Below, one piece after another: positions 50,201-56,668 of a stretch of 64,000 bases of DNA. Made by a program: the position numbers and the translations under genes. The notes beneath the pieces were generated by a model that was given only the letters and a program-made list of their open reading frames with translations, was not told where the DNA came from and made no database searches. The first letter of the stretch is position 1. The number at the start of each line of letters is the position of its first letter. Source of the stretch: Sacculina carcini (Eukaryota > Arthropoda > Thecostraca > Sacculinidae); assembly GCA_916048095.2 (NCBI GenBank), contig OU696589.1, positions 3,727,448-3,791,447 on the forward strand. Direction: 5' to 3'.

Positions 50201-52436
50201 ACTGCATGTCCGTCAACAAACACACATACACACAAACATTATAAACAACGCACACACACGCACGCATAACCACGCAGACACACACAAATAGTACAGGAAA
50301 ACAACACACACACACACACACAAACAAATATACACAAACACATACATACATATACACACTACACACACACAAACATTATAGAGATGTGGAGAAATTCAGC
50401 CTTCCGAGTACAAGTGTAGGATAATGGGGTACGAATTACTGGTAAACATATCTAGCCAAAAAAACTACGTGAAATAATTGTGAAATGAAAGTAAGTAAGT
50501 AAGTATAAGTGAAATGTTTATAATAGTTGGAAGGCGGGACTCACAAGCTTCTGGCTCTTTCCTGAATATTACAACGGGATGAGATAAATGATAATGAATG
50601 ATATAAATGATCGCTGATAACTCGCTAAAATACACAGAACAATGTTGATGTAATAGAACCGTCGAAATTCATGGAGGGATAAAGGTAACAGAAAACAGAT
50701 ACAACAGTAACGGATACAACTATAACAGAGTCAACAGTAACAGACACAACAGTAACAGAAACAACAGTAACAGATACAACTATAACAGATACAACAGTAA
50801 AAGGTACAACAATAACACACACAACAGTGACAGAAACAACAATAACAGACACAAAACTAACAGAAACAACTGTGATATAACAGTAACAGATACAACAGTG
50901 AAGGAGACAGACAGACAGACAACTGACTTCACTGCGGCAAACAGATTGTCGCCCAGTTCGGTGAATTGGTTGTTGAGCTGTGAGTTGTTGGCCATAACCA
51001 CACACGGCCGCTGGTCAGGCGAGTGTCGCCAATATCCCAGGTGATAGCCGGTACTGGGGTCACCGTTAATCACAGTCTGATAGCATATCACCATCGTTAG
51101 ATATATTTAGTCACGCATTGGCCGATCCAGAGAGGGGGCTTAAGCGGCTGGAACCCCCTCCAAATAGTTGCATCAACTCCTCATAACCAGGAGGTTCACC
51201 AATAGATGTCAAGAGAAAATTACTTTTTGTAGGATTTGTTGATATAAGCATTATTCTCAAAGCATATTTGCACATTTTTGTGTGTGTAAATGTGTAAATA
51301 TCATTGAAAAATGGCCAAAGTCATGACCTTCACACACCACCCAGTCACTCATACATAATTCAGCCCCCCTCCCAAAAAAACATTGCACTCTGGATCCGCT
51401 GCTATTTACAAATAACAAAACCACAAAGCAATAACGGCGCACCTGAAATTCCGGCGGATCGTAGTAGTGGCGACAGTAGGTGAGACAAAAGCGACGCGAC
51501 CTGAACCTGGCATCGCCGCGAGTCATACCAAGTGCAACACGACACGCTCCCGACAACACCAACTGACACGACGTCAACGCATCTAACACCAACACACACC
51601 ACATCGACAATTATATCCAGCTTGAGCAGTATACTGCAGAGACTGAAACCCGTTAAAAACTTGCCAACCCCCTCTGAACCCCCCCCCCAATTCTGACTAT
51701 AAACATTTTGAGTGTAGTTCCTCATGTTTCGACAAGCCGCCGCATATTTTCCTTAGCTCTCCCTCTTAGCCCATCTACCGGAAAAATCCTGGCGCCGCCA
51801 CTAATGTACTGCCAGCTGCCATCGAAGGTGATCGAAGACAGTGAACAAAATATAGCGTTCAGCACCCGCACGTCTCTTTCGCATGAGCAGCCTACTGTAA
51901 TAGCACGGGAACCATGCTGTTATGCCCCAGTTACGTATTGTCCCGACTCCCTTTCCCCTTCTATGTTAGGTTAGGTAAGGCTAGGTTAGGTAAGTAGGTT
52001 AGGTAGGTAAGGTTAGGTTAGGTAATTTAGGAAAGAGTAAGATAGCTGGGACTAAAGTGGAACCAAATGGATATGGGGCACAATATCATAAGCTCCTAAT
52101 ATTACTACACCATGGAACCCCCACAGACACGAGAATACCCGTTCTAACAACGCTTTCACCTTGTGGCTGATCGGCGTTCAGCGACTTGCAAAACTCGAGA
52201 AAGCTGTAGAAATCGTCGGGCATATCGACCAGGAACTTGTTGCGCAAATTGGACTGAAGATCAATCGGAGATTCGGGTAGCTGGTCACCATCATCATCTT
52301 GACTAGCAGCAGCAGCAGGAATAGCTGCCGGCTGATCGGAGCAGCTGTTGGCAGCAGCCGGTGACGGAGAGCTGACGGCGCCAGCGACCTCCAGATCTAA
52401 GCAGAGTCGCTTGGCCTCACCGGAATCCTGATCATC
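31747..52436 (-). CDS. HPF1: HPF1, histone PARylation factor 1, six coding exons; first exon missing
   Basis: Minus-strand exons are 52436-52160, 51582-51443, 51076-50928, 50201-49975, 32407-32255 and 31904-31747. Every junction is GT-AG and phase-consistent, giving 368 codons including the stop. Diagnostic segments in order are MPDDFYSFLEFCKSLN, HYYDPPEFQ, GYHLGYWRHSPDQRP, LGDNLFAAV, GCGLVVPYDHKTQLGYRDL, VHFANDEGDPGAGLELG and CLHKTAKQLLCVAYQLLER. HPF1 binds PARP1/2 in the nucleus and completes the active site so that serine is ADP-ribosylated. The catalytic Asp-Glu (in HFANDE) and the conserved Arg in GYRDL are kept. No ATG begins the first listed exon, which opens at an acceptor (CACAG|GATGAT), so a short upstream exon is missing. 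The 17.6-kb fourth intron carries the transposon nest. Confidence 0.93.
32408..32948. other. HPF1 intron 4, part nearest exon 5
   Basis: AT-rich intron sequence with nothing recognised, up to the SINE at 32949. Confidence 0.5.
32949..33286 (+). mobile_element. tRNA-Val-derived SINE, copy 1
   Basis: The head is CTCCGTGGTGTAGTTGTTAG, anticodon stem CCCGC/GCGGG around loop CTCACAA (anticodon CAC), then a B box changed to GGTTGGAAACC. A body of about 260 bases follows, shared with the reverse copy at 16380-16706. It ends near TTTAACCTTTTTATTTAACG. The damaged B box and unpaired acceptor rule out a working tRNA gene. Confidence 0.87.
34124..48459 (+). CDS. MADF-BESS protein of the Harbinger-like element, two exons around a 13.4-kb intron
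   Basis: Exons are 34124-34328 and 47771-48459, phase 1 (ATCG|GTGAGT to TTTCAG|TG), giving 297 aa. Exon 1 encodes the first part of a MADF domain (FILQIEKRTALWHSSKDEYS, then NAWIKVVKHFVPDFDQF). The splice completes it with VNHVQKKWKGIRTCYAREV and YVHYEILRFLE. A Lys/Glu-rich linker and a BESS motif (DRLFLLSLVSEMNKIPDQKK) follow, then a His/Ser-rich tail. MADF-BESS proteins bind DNA; in Harbinger elements they deliver the nuclease to DNA. No stop interrupts either exon, although the intron has swallowed about 12.6 kb of LINE sequence. Expression is unknown. Confidence 0.85.
34500..36214 (+). mobile_element. Host LINE (CR1/L2-like), 5' part: PHD/ORF1 and start of endonuclease
   Basis: This is the left half of an old non-LTR retrotransposon interrupted at 36214. 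It begins near 34500 with a PHD-like segment (ICGKCKKRVTESAKYV, frame change, then IWFHMN and LSWNCSFCKFG). A coiled coil and a CR1-type ORF1 domain follow (RLGKAQTDKPRPLLLKLAD, then VANDLTRKEM). The endonuclease start follows after in-frame stops near 35784 and 35991. Frame changes near 34680 and 35125 show it is dead. The right half is 44541-47165. Confidence 0.82.
36198..36214 (+). repeat. Target-site sequence, copy 1 of 3
   Basis: AACAACAATGAAAGACT precedes copy A. The same ATGAAAGACT with preceding AAC units recurs at about 43344-43360 and 44538-44554. These are target-site duplications created by the LINE insertions; exact length is ambiguous because both tail and target contain AAC. 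Confidence 0.9.
36215..36277 (+). ncRNA. Candidate HDV-like self-cleaving ribozyme at the LINE 5' end
   Basis: The strand order matches the HDV double pseudoknot. P1 is 36215-36221 (GGTCCTG) with 36242-36248 (TGGGACC), seven pairs with two G-U. P2 is 36224-36229 (GCTGCG) with 36272-36277 (CGCAGC). P3 is a short hairpin inside 36228-36241. P4 is CCTCC/GGAGG (36251-36265). The J4/2 strand CCAAAC supplies a C followed by As, where the catalytic C sits. An alternative register gives P3 CGA/TCG, an 8-nt loop and a two-pair P1.1 (GT of the loop with AC at 36249-36250). The P2/P3 register is ambiguous. Cleavage 5' of G36215 would fall exactly at the element border. Many non-LTR elements carry such ribozymes to free their 5' end. 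Confidence 0.75.
36494..40225 (+). CDS. Non-LTR retrotransposon polyprotein (2A-like, PHD, endonuclease, RT, zinc motif), copy A
   Basis: 1243 aa, intact. The ATG at 36494 is the first in frame after the T run. Residues 25-33 read GDVEPHPGP, a 2A-like motif. A PHD finger follows (CHICTQ, CNSCLNWCHTTC, CSSC), then a long Ser/Pro linker. The AP-type endonuclease has QLNIDGI, QETKL, GGDFNAKDPAW and SDHLPI (about residues 200-422). The reverse transcriptase has SACGPDGIS, FDRVPR, GVPQGSVL and the catalytic YADDI (about residue 872). The C-terminus carries CPDC with a downstream His and Cys, a zinc motif common in Jockey/I/R1-like elements. Codon use is extremely C/A-rich (Thr, His, Asn), unlike host exons. 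The enzyme nicks target DNA and copies its RNA there. Confidence 0.92.
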   Translation: MSPSPAGASRCDPLAIISRMLTLAGDVEPHPGPRHTYTCHICTQPLTTRRHTKGSVQCNSCLNWCHTTCTSLHNITQYTSSFVCSSCTPNSTTPARTPTLAHSPSTSVTSVSSPSTSSRSSAPPTSPSFPSSHATRSSSHSPTTSSSSQASLSPSAPSSLSSPSVLPSSSHSPPPPPPSTTQHLNNTLTRTNTNLHRTHNINILQLNIDGINTKKHELTHFLTRHSIHIALIQETKLQQHHRTPTFHNYTTIRQDRTSGRGGGLITLIHSTINYTNTSTQTQTLLPPNDTTTEQQSIQIRTGSHSHISIINVYIPPQTSPTVPRNYTPDIRNLTNTPNTILGGDFNAKDPAWYTHNPLTNRGTDILQQTEHLYILNNTHQHTHTTHQAHYHSTSPDITFCTPDLTHTTTWKVVKELGSDHLPIVITTKIRTAPNTPRRTYTNYTKANWSQFTHDTELAFTQLNTTDITDINKTVQTFNSIIHKADKQHIPKGHRKHHNPNFTQEIHTLIKQRDTLKHSPTPHSHNTSEEIHALNTTINTKIHEQKSLNWHNYIKTLDHRSNTTKLYNTLKSITLSNSNITRTHAAITTDTSSVPSNKQQANTLINHYSHISHITPTQKDRTIIRRKHTFSTDPLYTPFTHAQTRHIIHNIKQSSACGPDGISNIHLKHLGPQGIQTLTNISNYSFSHNTIPHIWKTGIIITLHKQGTDPTLPSSHRPITLLCTPSKITERLILKLITPQIPLSQSQHGFRSLHSTTTLLTKLTQTMMGNINTTKPPHRTLLITLDISKAFDRVPRHNLTNKILDTTLHNNTKRWLANYLAGRCAHVRYNGQSSHTRNITNGVPQGSVLAPTLFNLYLHDMPAPNTPSIQISSYADDITITSTHRHADTAVHTLQPYINTLQQWFSTNQLNIAPAKSTATLITNWTSEHNYTPQITINNTIIPHTHTPKILGVTYDTQLSFKQHITNIKTKVTPRLNTLKALSHTTFGHNKDTTTTIYKQYIRPVIEYASPAWASNLATRHTNTLQTLQNTALRTITGCTATTPADHLHHETKILKLTHHLDMRGTQTLAAAVTNTAHPLHHLTTQDNTDRNIKTTPSTLYHRQIFTSLPPAPPRTSIKKHIHTVIARKAIHSLQHNTLLQRHPPDIHKSENTLTRENKVHLARLRCGHHPALLSYQKRLNDSIDDTCPDCNSAPHTITHIMQHCTAHTQLRRQHKISSISDLWNNPVGAVSFLRSSRLLGQTT
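40261..43326 (+). pseudogene. 5'-truncated LINE polyprotein, copy B
   Basis: The frame is open from the truncation point to the stop at 43326. It keeps most of the endonuclease from QETKL on, the whole RT with FDRVPR, GVPQGSVL and YADDI, and the C-terminal zinc motif. Without its own start, ribozyme and promoter it is probably not an independent gene. The frame runs upstream into Asn codons made by the AAC tail of copy A. Confidence 0.85.
40261..43350 (+). mobile_element. Second LINE, copy B (5'-truncated, nearly identical to A)
   Basis: It joins the (AAC)n tail of copy A at 40261 and corresponds to copy A from 37160 onward at a constant offset of 3101. I noticed only one substitution (a Thr-to-Ser change near 40553) plus tail-length differences. 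It starts within the endonuclease domain and ends in (AAC)n at about 43350. The endonuclease N-terminus, PHD finger and ribozyme are missing. Confidence 0.93.
43361..44540 (+). mobile_element. Second LINE, copy C (short 3' copy)
   Basis: It begins at 43361 with TATACCTACATGACATGCCA, equal to copy A near 39057, and ends in (AAC)n before 44541. It is preceded by ATGAAAGACT (43351-43360) and followed by ATGAAAGACT (44545-44554). It differs from A and B by roughly 2%, including a small change near 43450 that breaks the YADDI-containing frame from the downstream frame, and a deletion in the zinc motif near 44395. Confidence 0.9.
44541..47165 (+). mobile_element. Host LINE (CR1/L2-like), 3' part: endonuclease end and reverse transcriptase
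   Basis: It continues the element begun at 34500. The endonuclease C-terminal half (44541-45197) has VVICDFNLPFMNWNK and GKSDHSCIYV. RT (45449-46840) has ISPGPDGIHPRIIKEM, KKAFDKVPHRRL, SGVPQGSVLGPLLF and the catalytic YADDT. A last frame 46837-47118 ends the protein. Frame changes at about 45200-45450 and 46838 inactivate it. The 3' end shows repeated CTGTGAGTAACTGTGA-like sequence before AC and TA tracts. Confidence 0.88.
45449..46840 (+). pseudogene. Reverse transcriptase domain of the host LINE
   Basis: 463 codons without a stop cover the RT fingers, palm (FDKVPH, GVPQGSVLGP, YADDTKLF) and thumb, plus the start of the C-terminal region (RRATKMVPQLKDLTYEDRL). The RT core looks intact, but the endonuclease and ORF1 are frameshifted away and split by the inserted LINEs. 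Base composition is ordinary, very unlike the C/A-rich second LINE. Confidence 0.88.
47192..47263. repeat. (TA)n microsatellite
   Basis: A pure TA tract directly behind the 3' end of the host LINE; it may have grown from the LINE tail. Confidence 0.95.
47344..48725 (-). pseudogene. Harbinger DDE transposase, broken, antisense to the MADF-BESS gene
   Basis: Two parts are readable on the minus strand. At 48725-48606: MNKSSFEEHLSAVENDTRMN, then MRRSIRLDEKLAVTLR. At about 47700-47344: SRLGIITISTIAQQVCKAIW, then VKPISFP, a stop codon, HYLDVLDGKHIRVIKPEAGG and FYMVLLALSDASYNFRFIDVG. These are the standard Harbinger blocks; LDGKH and FIDVG carry two of the three catalytic acids. The in-frame TAG lies where the family often has Trp. 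The third acidic residue and the C-terminus were not found; a GTACGT donor follows FIDVG. The second MADF exon lies between the two parts on the other strand. Confidence 0.8.
48460..49974. other. Harbinger right arm and HPF1 intron up to exon 4
   Basis: It contains the transposase N-terminal part (48606-48725), ordinary AT-rich sequence, a cluster of AGGCCAAA-like octamers at 49530-49640, and the right terminal repeat to 49902. Confidence 0.55.
50685..50905. repeat. Minisatellite, unit AGTAACAGATACAACA (about 18 bp)
   Basis: About a dozen units such as ACAGTAACAGACACAAC and ATAACAGATACAACAG lie in the HPF1 intron, ending just before the donor of exon 3 (50928 is its last base). Confidence 0.85.
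51122..51408 (+). mobile_element. hAT-like MITE, family 1
   Basis: It runs from GCCGATCCAGAG to TGCACTCTGGATCCGCTGCT, with the same internal order as the copies at 8270-8518 and 25619-25900. It is inserted in the HPF1 intron between exons 2 and 3, about 35 bases from the exon 2 donor. Confidence 0.75.
51690..51804 (-). mobile_element. MITE family 2, truncated end
   Basis: TTTTCCTTAGCTC followed by AAATCCTGGCGCCGCCACT is the reverse complement of the left end of family 2 (compare 22813). Only one end is present. Confidence 0.65.
51964..52027 (+). repeat. Degenerate TTAGG-like tract
   Basis: TTAGGTTAGGTAAGGCTAGG and further GTTAGG units, about ten in all with spacers. TTAGG is the arthropod telomere unit. 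The tract is short and inside an HPF1 intron, so it is interstitial or a chance microsatellite. Confidence 0.6.
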
Positions 52437-52838
52437 CTGTGTGCATGACCAGTATGTGACCGCGTATTGAATTCTTCCCGACCACAACTGCTCTTTGATT
52501 ATCCTCAACTCTAAATCAATTTAAATTAAATGTAAAAACTACAATTTTAGTTTTATTATTATACTTGACCTATGGAGAATTCCCCACTGGCGGGGAATGG
52601 ATGGGTTGTCAAGTGATAAACCACGTGTGTGTGTGTTTTACCAAACCCATTTTGTACTTTCATTTCTGGTGACTAATCGACACTTGATTTGACACCTGAG
52701 TTTGATAGAACGCATGACTTTATTAGATTAATCAGCACTGTTGTGAAAAATGAAGAATTGGCGCGTTAACAAGTGGATAAACAAAGAAAAAAGACTACGG
52801 ACCTCTGTTCTGGTGCGTCACGTTGTAGTGAACGCTGT

Positions 52839-52877
<39 letters not shown>

Positions 52878-54152
52878 GTGCTTTCATTTCAGCTTGTTCT
52901 GGTCTTTGTCTGTCTCGCTCCACTTGCACAACCGCTGTTTACCAATTCGGTGTGTTGGAAGACTGTGCGTTTGCCTGCTCTAACCGCGTGTGTTTGTCGA
53001 ATTCTGGTGACACTTTGAGAGCACGGTGGCATAGGCCAGGAACGCAGTCGGGGCCAAGCCAGTGGCGGCGCCATGATTATTCTAGGGGGGGCTAAGCAGG
53101 GGCTAAGGAAAAATATGCGGGGACTTGGAGAAATATGAGGACATACACTGGAAATGTTCGTGGTTGGGATTTTTGCGGAGGACTCAGGAGGGGCTTGGCA
53201 GACGATTTTTTGGGGAAATTCAGCCTCTTCAAGCGTTCCCTCTTGGCGCCGCCACTGAGTCAGACGCACGGTGTAACTTTTATATTTAGAAGCAACATTC
53301 GTTCACGATCTCTTAAGATGCGTTTACTTTCAACTTCTGTGTATATATTCATGTGAATCAATTGGATATTGATTGAGTGCAGTCAAGTCTCACATACACA
53401 CGTGTGTCTTCATCGCAATGAAGAATGTGATTGAACTTCAATGATAGCACGTAATTTTTCAGAAACCTACAAAGATTATTGAATTATCAAACACAAAACA
53501 TACACTATAGTAAACAATACAACTTCTGAATGAAACATAAGACGAAATAATAGTTTTGTGTTGAATTATAACAGTTATATATGGGATCAACGGGAAATGG
53601 GGGTAGTATTCAATGGCCATCTCCATGGTTACACCTCTGTTGGCACAAGAGGTCCAGCTTCACATTGGAACTAATCAGAATCAAATGGAACAAAACAGAG
53701 CATAAATATACTGGTGTAATTTAGACTCAGCGACTGAATTATTATGAAAATATATCTTGTAGTTCGTGTAAATACTAAAAATTAACAAGATAATAAAGAG
53801 GAGGAAATGAGTAAATAAATCGCAAACCCAACTTTTTCTTTGTGTATTTTGAAGCCCATTCATAGTTCATTGAAGCCCAAGCGTACAGAATTGAAACATG
53901 CAAATTTGCACCTCATCAGCAAAGAATTAAACAACAGCTTGCTGAGCAAATTATATTTCCTCGCGTTTCCAACAGAACTCCGAAAAAATAGAACGAATTG
54001 AATATCAAACCATCATCAGACAAAGACAACGATCCATCTATCTATCCTGACAGCACATGTCACACAAAACCAGGAAAACGTGAGACATAACGTAATCTGA
54101 GTGACGCCTGCCAATAAATCATCCACAAAATTTGACATTCACCAGGCTCGAA
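52437..54152. other. Region between HPF1 and the carboxypeptidase gene
   Basis: It should contain the missing 5' exon and promoter of HPF1 and the 3' untranslated region of the carboxypeptidase gene. A GT tract (52840-52873) and a family 2 MITE (53060-53257) are present. No further gene was recognised. Confidence 0.5.
53060..53257. mobile_element. MITE family 2, short copy
   Basis: The ends CAGTGGCGGCGCCATGATTA and TTGGCGCCGCCACTG form a 14-bp inverted repeat around about 170 non-coding bases. No target duplication was seen. Confidence 0.8.
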
Positions 54153-55538
54153 TTATAGCGATTTACCGTGCGTGAAGTGCGCAATCATGTGGAATGCCCA
54201 GTGTGGCTGGTCAAACGGTAGAATGTGACCAGCATTGCGCACCATCACCTGTGTCAGGGGACCAGCTTGACGTACATATCCCGCCACTTGTCCATCAACT
54301 CGCCACGCACGACGCCGGGATCGAGCGAAAGCGTCGCGACCTGACCATGGCAGACGGCCGACAAAGTTCTCGGTGCCGATGTAGTCAATGATCACGTCCA
54401 TTTGGCCATTGTAAAACATCATCTTGTAACCGTTGTTGAGCAGAACAATAATTTTGTCACGAACCGTACGCATTATATCTGCAGTTAGATGACTGTATAC
54501 CGCAGATCCGTCGTTGAACTGTTTATCACCCACGTGCAGCGCTTGTCGAGTACTCTGGTCAACTAGAAATCTAGGATGATAGCTGAACTCTTTTGGTGAC
54601 TCGTCAAGAAGGATGTTGTAGACGAACCCGAGACCTGTGGTTTCCGTAAACATCTCCATGGCAGTCGAGAAAAGCCTGAATGCGTTCTGTAGATCTCCCT
54701 GCTGAATAGATACAGCCGTTCGATTCTGGAGTTCCGAGAAGCGCCGAAGATCAGTGTCGGTTATCAGACCTACGTTGTAGAGAAAATCACCATAATCCAG
54801 CTGATAGAGTGGATCACACAGACCATCACCAATGGCCACTCCTTCCAGGGGAATCTTCAAGCTTTGGTGCTGATTTTCCGTATGGATCTTATATGCTATG
54901 GCCGGAATATACTTTCCAGCGTACGATTCGCCAGCTACAAAGAATTTCTTGTGGTAACTGTCAGGGAAAAGTGTGAAAAATTGACGCAGAGCTTCGTAAA
55001 GATCGCGTGCAACCTCATCCTCGTTGGTCACGTAACCTGCCTCGTGATCGGTGAAGCTGAAGCCCGTGCCGACCGGGTTGTCAATGTACAGCATGTTGTG
55101 CATATAATGCCATGAGTAATTTCTCGGCACCATTCGCAACTGGCTGTCCAATGAAAACGGACCGTTCTCAAGAAACAGTCCGAAGAGGCTTGAGCCGCCG
55201 GGCCCTCCTTGCAGCCACAAGATCAGGGGCGCCGACTGAGAATTGCTCTTCGCCGGAAAATACCAGAAAAACATGTTGGAATTGTACTGTGCGTTCACTG
55301 TCAAATAGCCCGAATGGCTGATTTCGGTTGTGTCTAGCTTGGTAACACGGCTCGCTGTTCTGGCCTGATCCAAATGACCGGCCTTGATATACGGAGTGAG
55401 GTACAAGGGTTTGCCGGCAGCCGCAGATGGCTGCGATTGTGGCGGCACAGAGAAAAAATCGAGGAAAGGTCGCCGTTCATTCTGAGCACCACTTGCCGAT
55501 ACCGCAACCAAAACCAGGATCGCGAATAAACCGCCCAT
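54153..55538 (-). CDS. Serine carboxypeptidase, CPVL/vitellogenic-like, intronless
   Basis: 461 aa from the ATG at 55538, the first Met before a hydrophobic signal peptide (LFAILVLVAVSASGAQ). The alpha/beta-hydrolase S10 fold is clear: LWLQGGPGGSSLFGLF (oxyanion region), FVAGESYAGKYIPAIAYKI (nucleophile Ser), YNGQMDVIIDYIGTENFV (catalytic Asp) and VRNAGHILPFDQP (catalytic His). All triad residues are present and the length fits the family. These enzymes remove C-terminal residues from peptides in the lysosome/secretory route. The lack of introns in a gene family that usually has them could mean an old retrocopy or simple intron loss; no poly-A remnant was recognised. It lies upstream of HPF1 in the same orientation. 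Confidence 0.94.
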   Translation of the reverse strand: MGGLFAILVLVAVSASGAQNERRPFLDFFSVPPQSQPSAAAGKPLYLTPYIKAGHLDQARTASRVTKLDTTEISHSGYLTVNAQYNSNMFFWYFPAKSNSQSAPLILWLQGGPGGSSLFGLFLENGPFSLDSQLRMVPRNYSWHYMHNMLYIDNPVGTGFSFTDHEAGYVTNEDEVARDLYEALRQFFTLFPDSYHKKFFVAGESYAGKYIPAIAYKIHTENQHQSLKIPLEGVAIGDGLCDPLYQLDYGDFLYNVGLITDTDLRRFSELQNRTAVSIQQGDLQNAFRLFSTAMEMFTETTGLGFVYNILLDESPKEFSYHPRFLVDQSTRQALHVGDKQFNDGSAVYSHLTADIMRTVRDKIIVLLNNGYKMMFYNGQMDVIIDYIGTENFVGRLPWSGRDAFARSRRRAWRVDGQVAGYVRQAGPLTQVMVRNAGHILPFDQPHWAFHMIAHFTHGKSL

Positions 55539-56668
55539 AGCGAGTATTCGCTCAAGCCCACCTGATTGAGCGCAAGACGAGCGAGCTGATATGCCACCAG
55601 ATAAGCACCCCGTCCAACACTCAAATGACAATGATTCAAAATGAGGGATAGTTTTTAACCCATATCACGATCACGTTACCGATGCCATCTAGCGGCAAAA
55701 TAGAAAACAAACGGACCATAATCAGTCGTGTTGATATCAACTGCGCACTGCGTAGTTATATCGTTTGAACGTGATAGTGGTGTGTTCGCGCACCGCATTT
55801 CCAACAGTCGGCCTTGTGGACGCACCACTCCAGACTCCAATTTCATCTCGATTAAAATGAAAATTGCGACACAAGCTGTATCGGATGAACGCAGCGCTGA
55901 ACCACCTATGTACACCTAGCCTATGTATGTGCGCTTTTCCGCCCAGTTGTTGACAATATACAAAATCACAACCCTAAAACCAATATTGGCGCATAGACGG
56001 TCATGGGTGTACACAAATTTCCCTTGACGAATGTAAAAGTTGGATCATAGGGATATACTGTATGATATATGTATGGGTATGTGGCATGTTCCATTTGCCC
56101 TCCTTTCTGGCTACGGCGGCTCCTTTCCGGAAGGCTCTGGGGTCAAACCCCCAAACAACAATTAATTGAAGCCAAACAACACACTATTAATCTAATTTTC
56201 ATTACTTTTTTTTAAAGGCAACAATTCTTCTCCGCATACTAACACATACGTTAGTATTTTGCCGTCTGGAATTCCTTGTCCTTTCATCAATAACAATGAT
56301 AAACACAAAAATGATGTATTTTCGATACTGTGATGTATAAACACTCTCAATTAGGTAAAAACTCCTGTGCGTATTAAGCGCATTGTGAAGTAACGCACCT
56401 ATTGGAACACAGCGAACTCATATACAAATACAGCGAACTCAGGTATTGTCATAGAGCTTGATAAAACACAATGATTCAACAAAGTGAATATGTTCGCCCT
56501 ATCGCCACATTGAATGTTTCGGATTTGCAGAACAATGTCGATTATCGTAGTAATAGCAGATCAATTTCACAGAACAATTTCACCCTCGCATTGAGCAACC
56601 ACTTTCTGACATGATGGATGGGACAACAATGTTTCAATTCGCCCAAAAGTTTGATCGAGCAGATAACT
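55539..56668. other. Intergenic region between the carboxypeptidase and DIPK1-like genes
   Basis: It probably holds the carboxypeptidase promoter and the DIPK1 3' untranslated region. No other gene or clear repeat was recognised. Confidence 0.5.

Noticed and set aside
52437..52508. HPF1 first exon starting at 52508
   Set aside because: The codon there is TTG, and a good splice acceptor (CACAG) lies at 52437-52441, so this stretch is probably intron.
55539..55631. N-terminal extension of the carboxypeptidase to 55631
   Set aside because: It would begin at TTG; the ATG at 55538 precedes a proper signal peptide.
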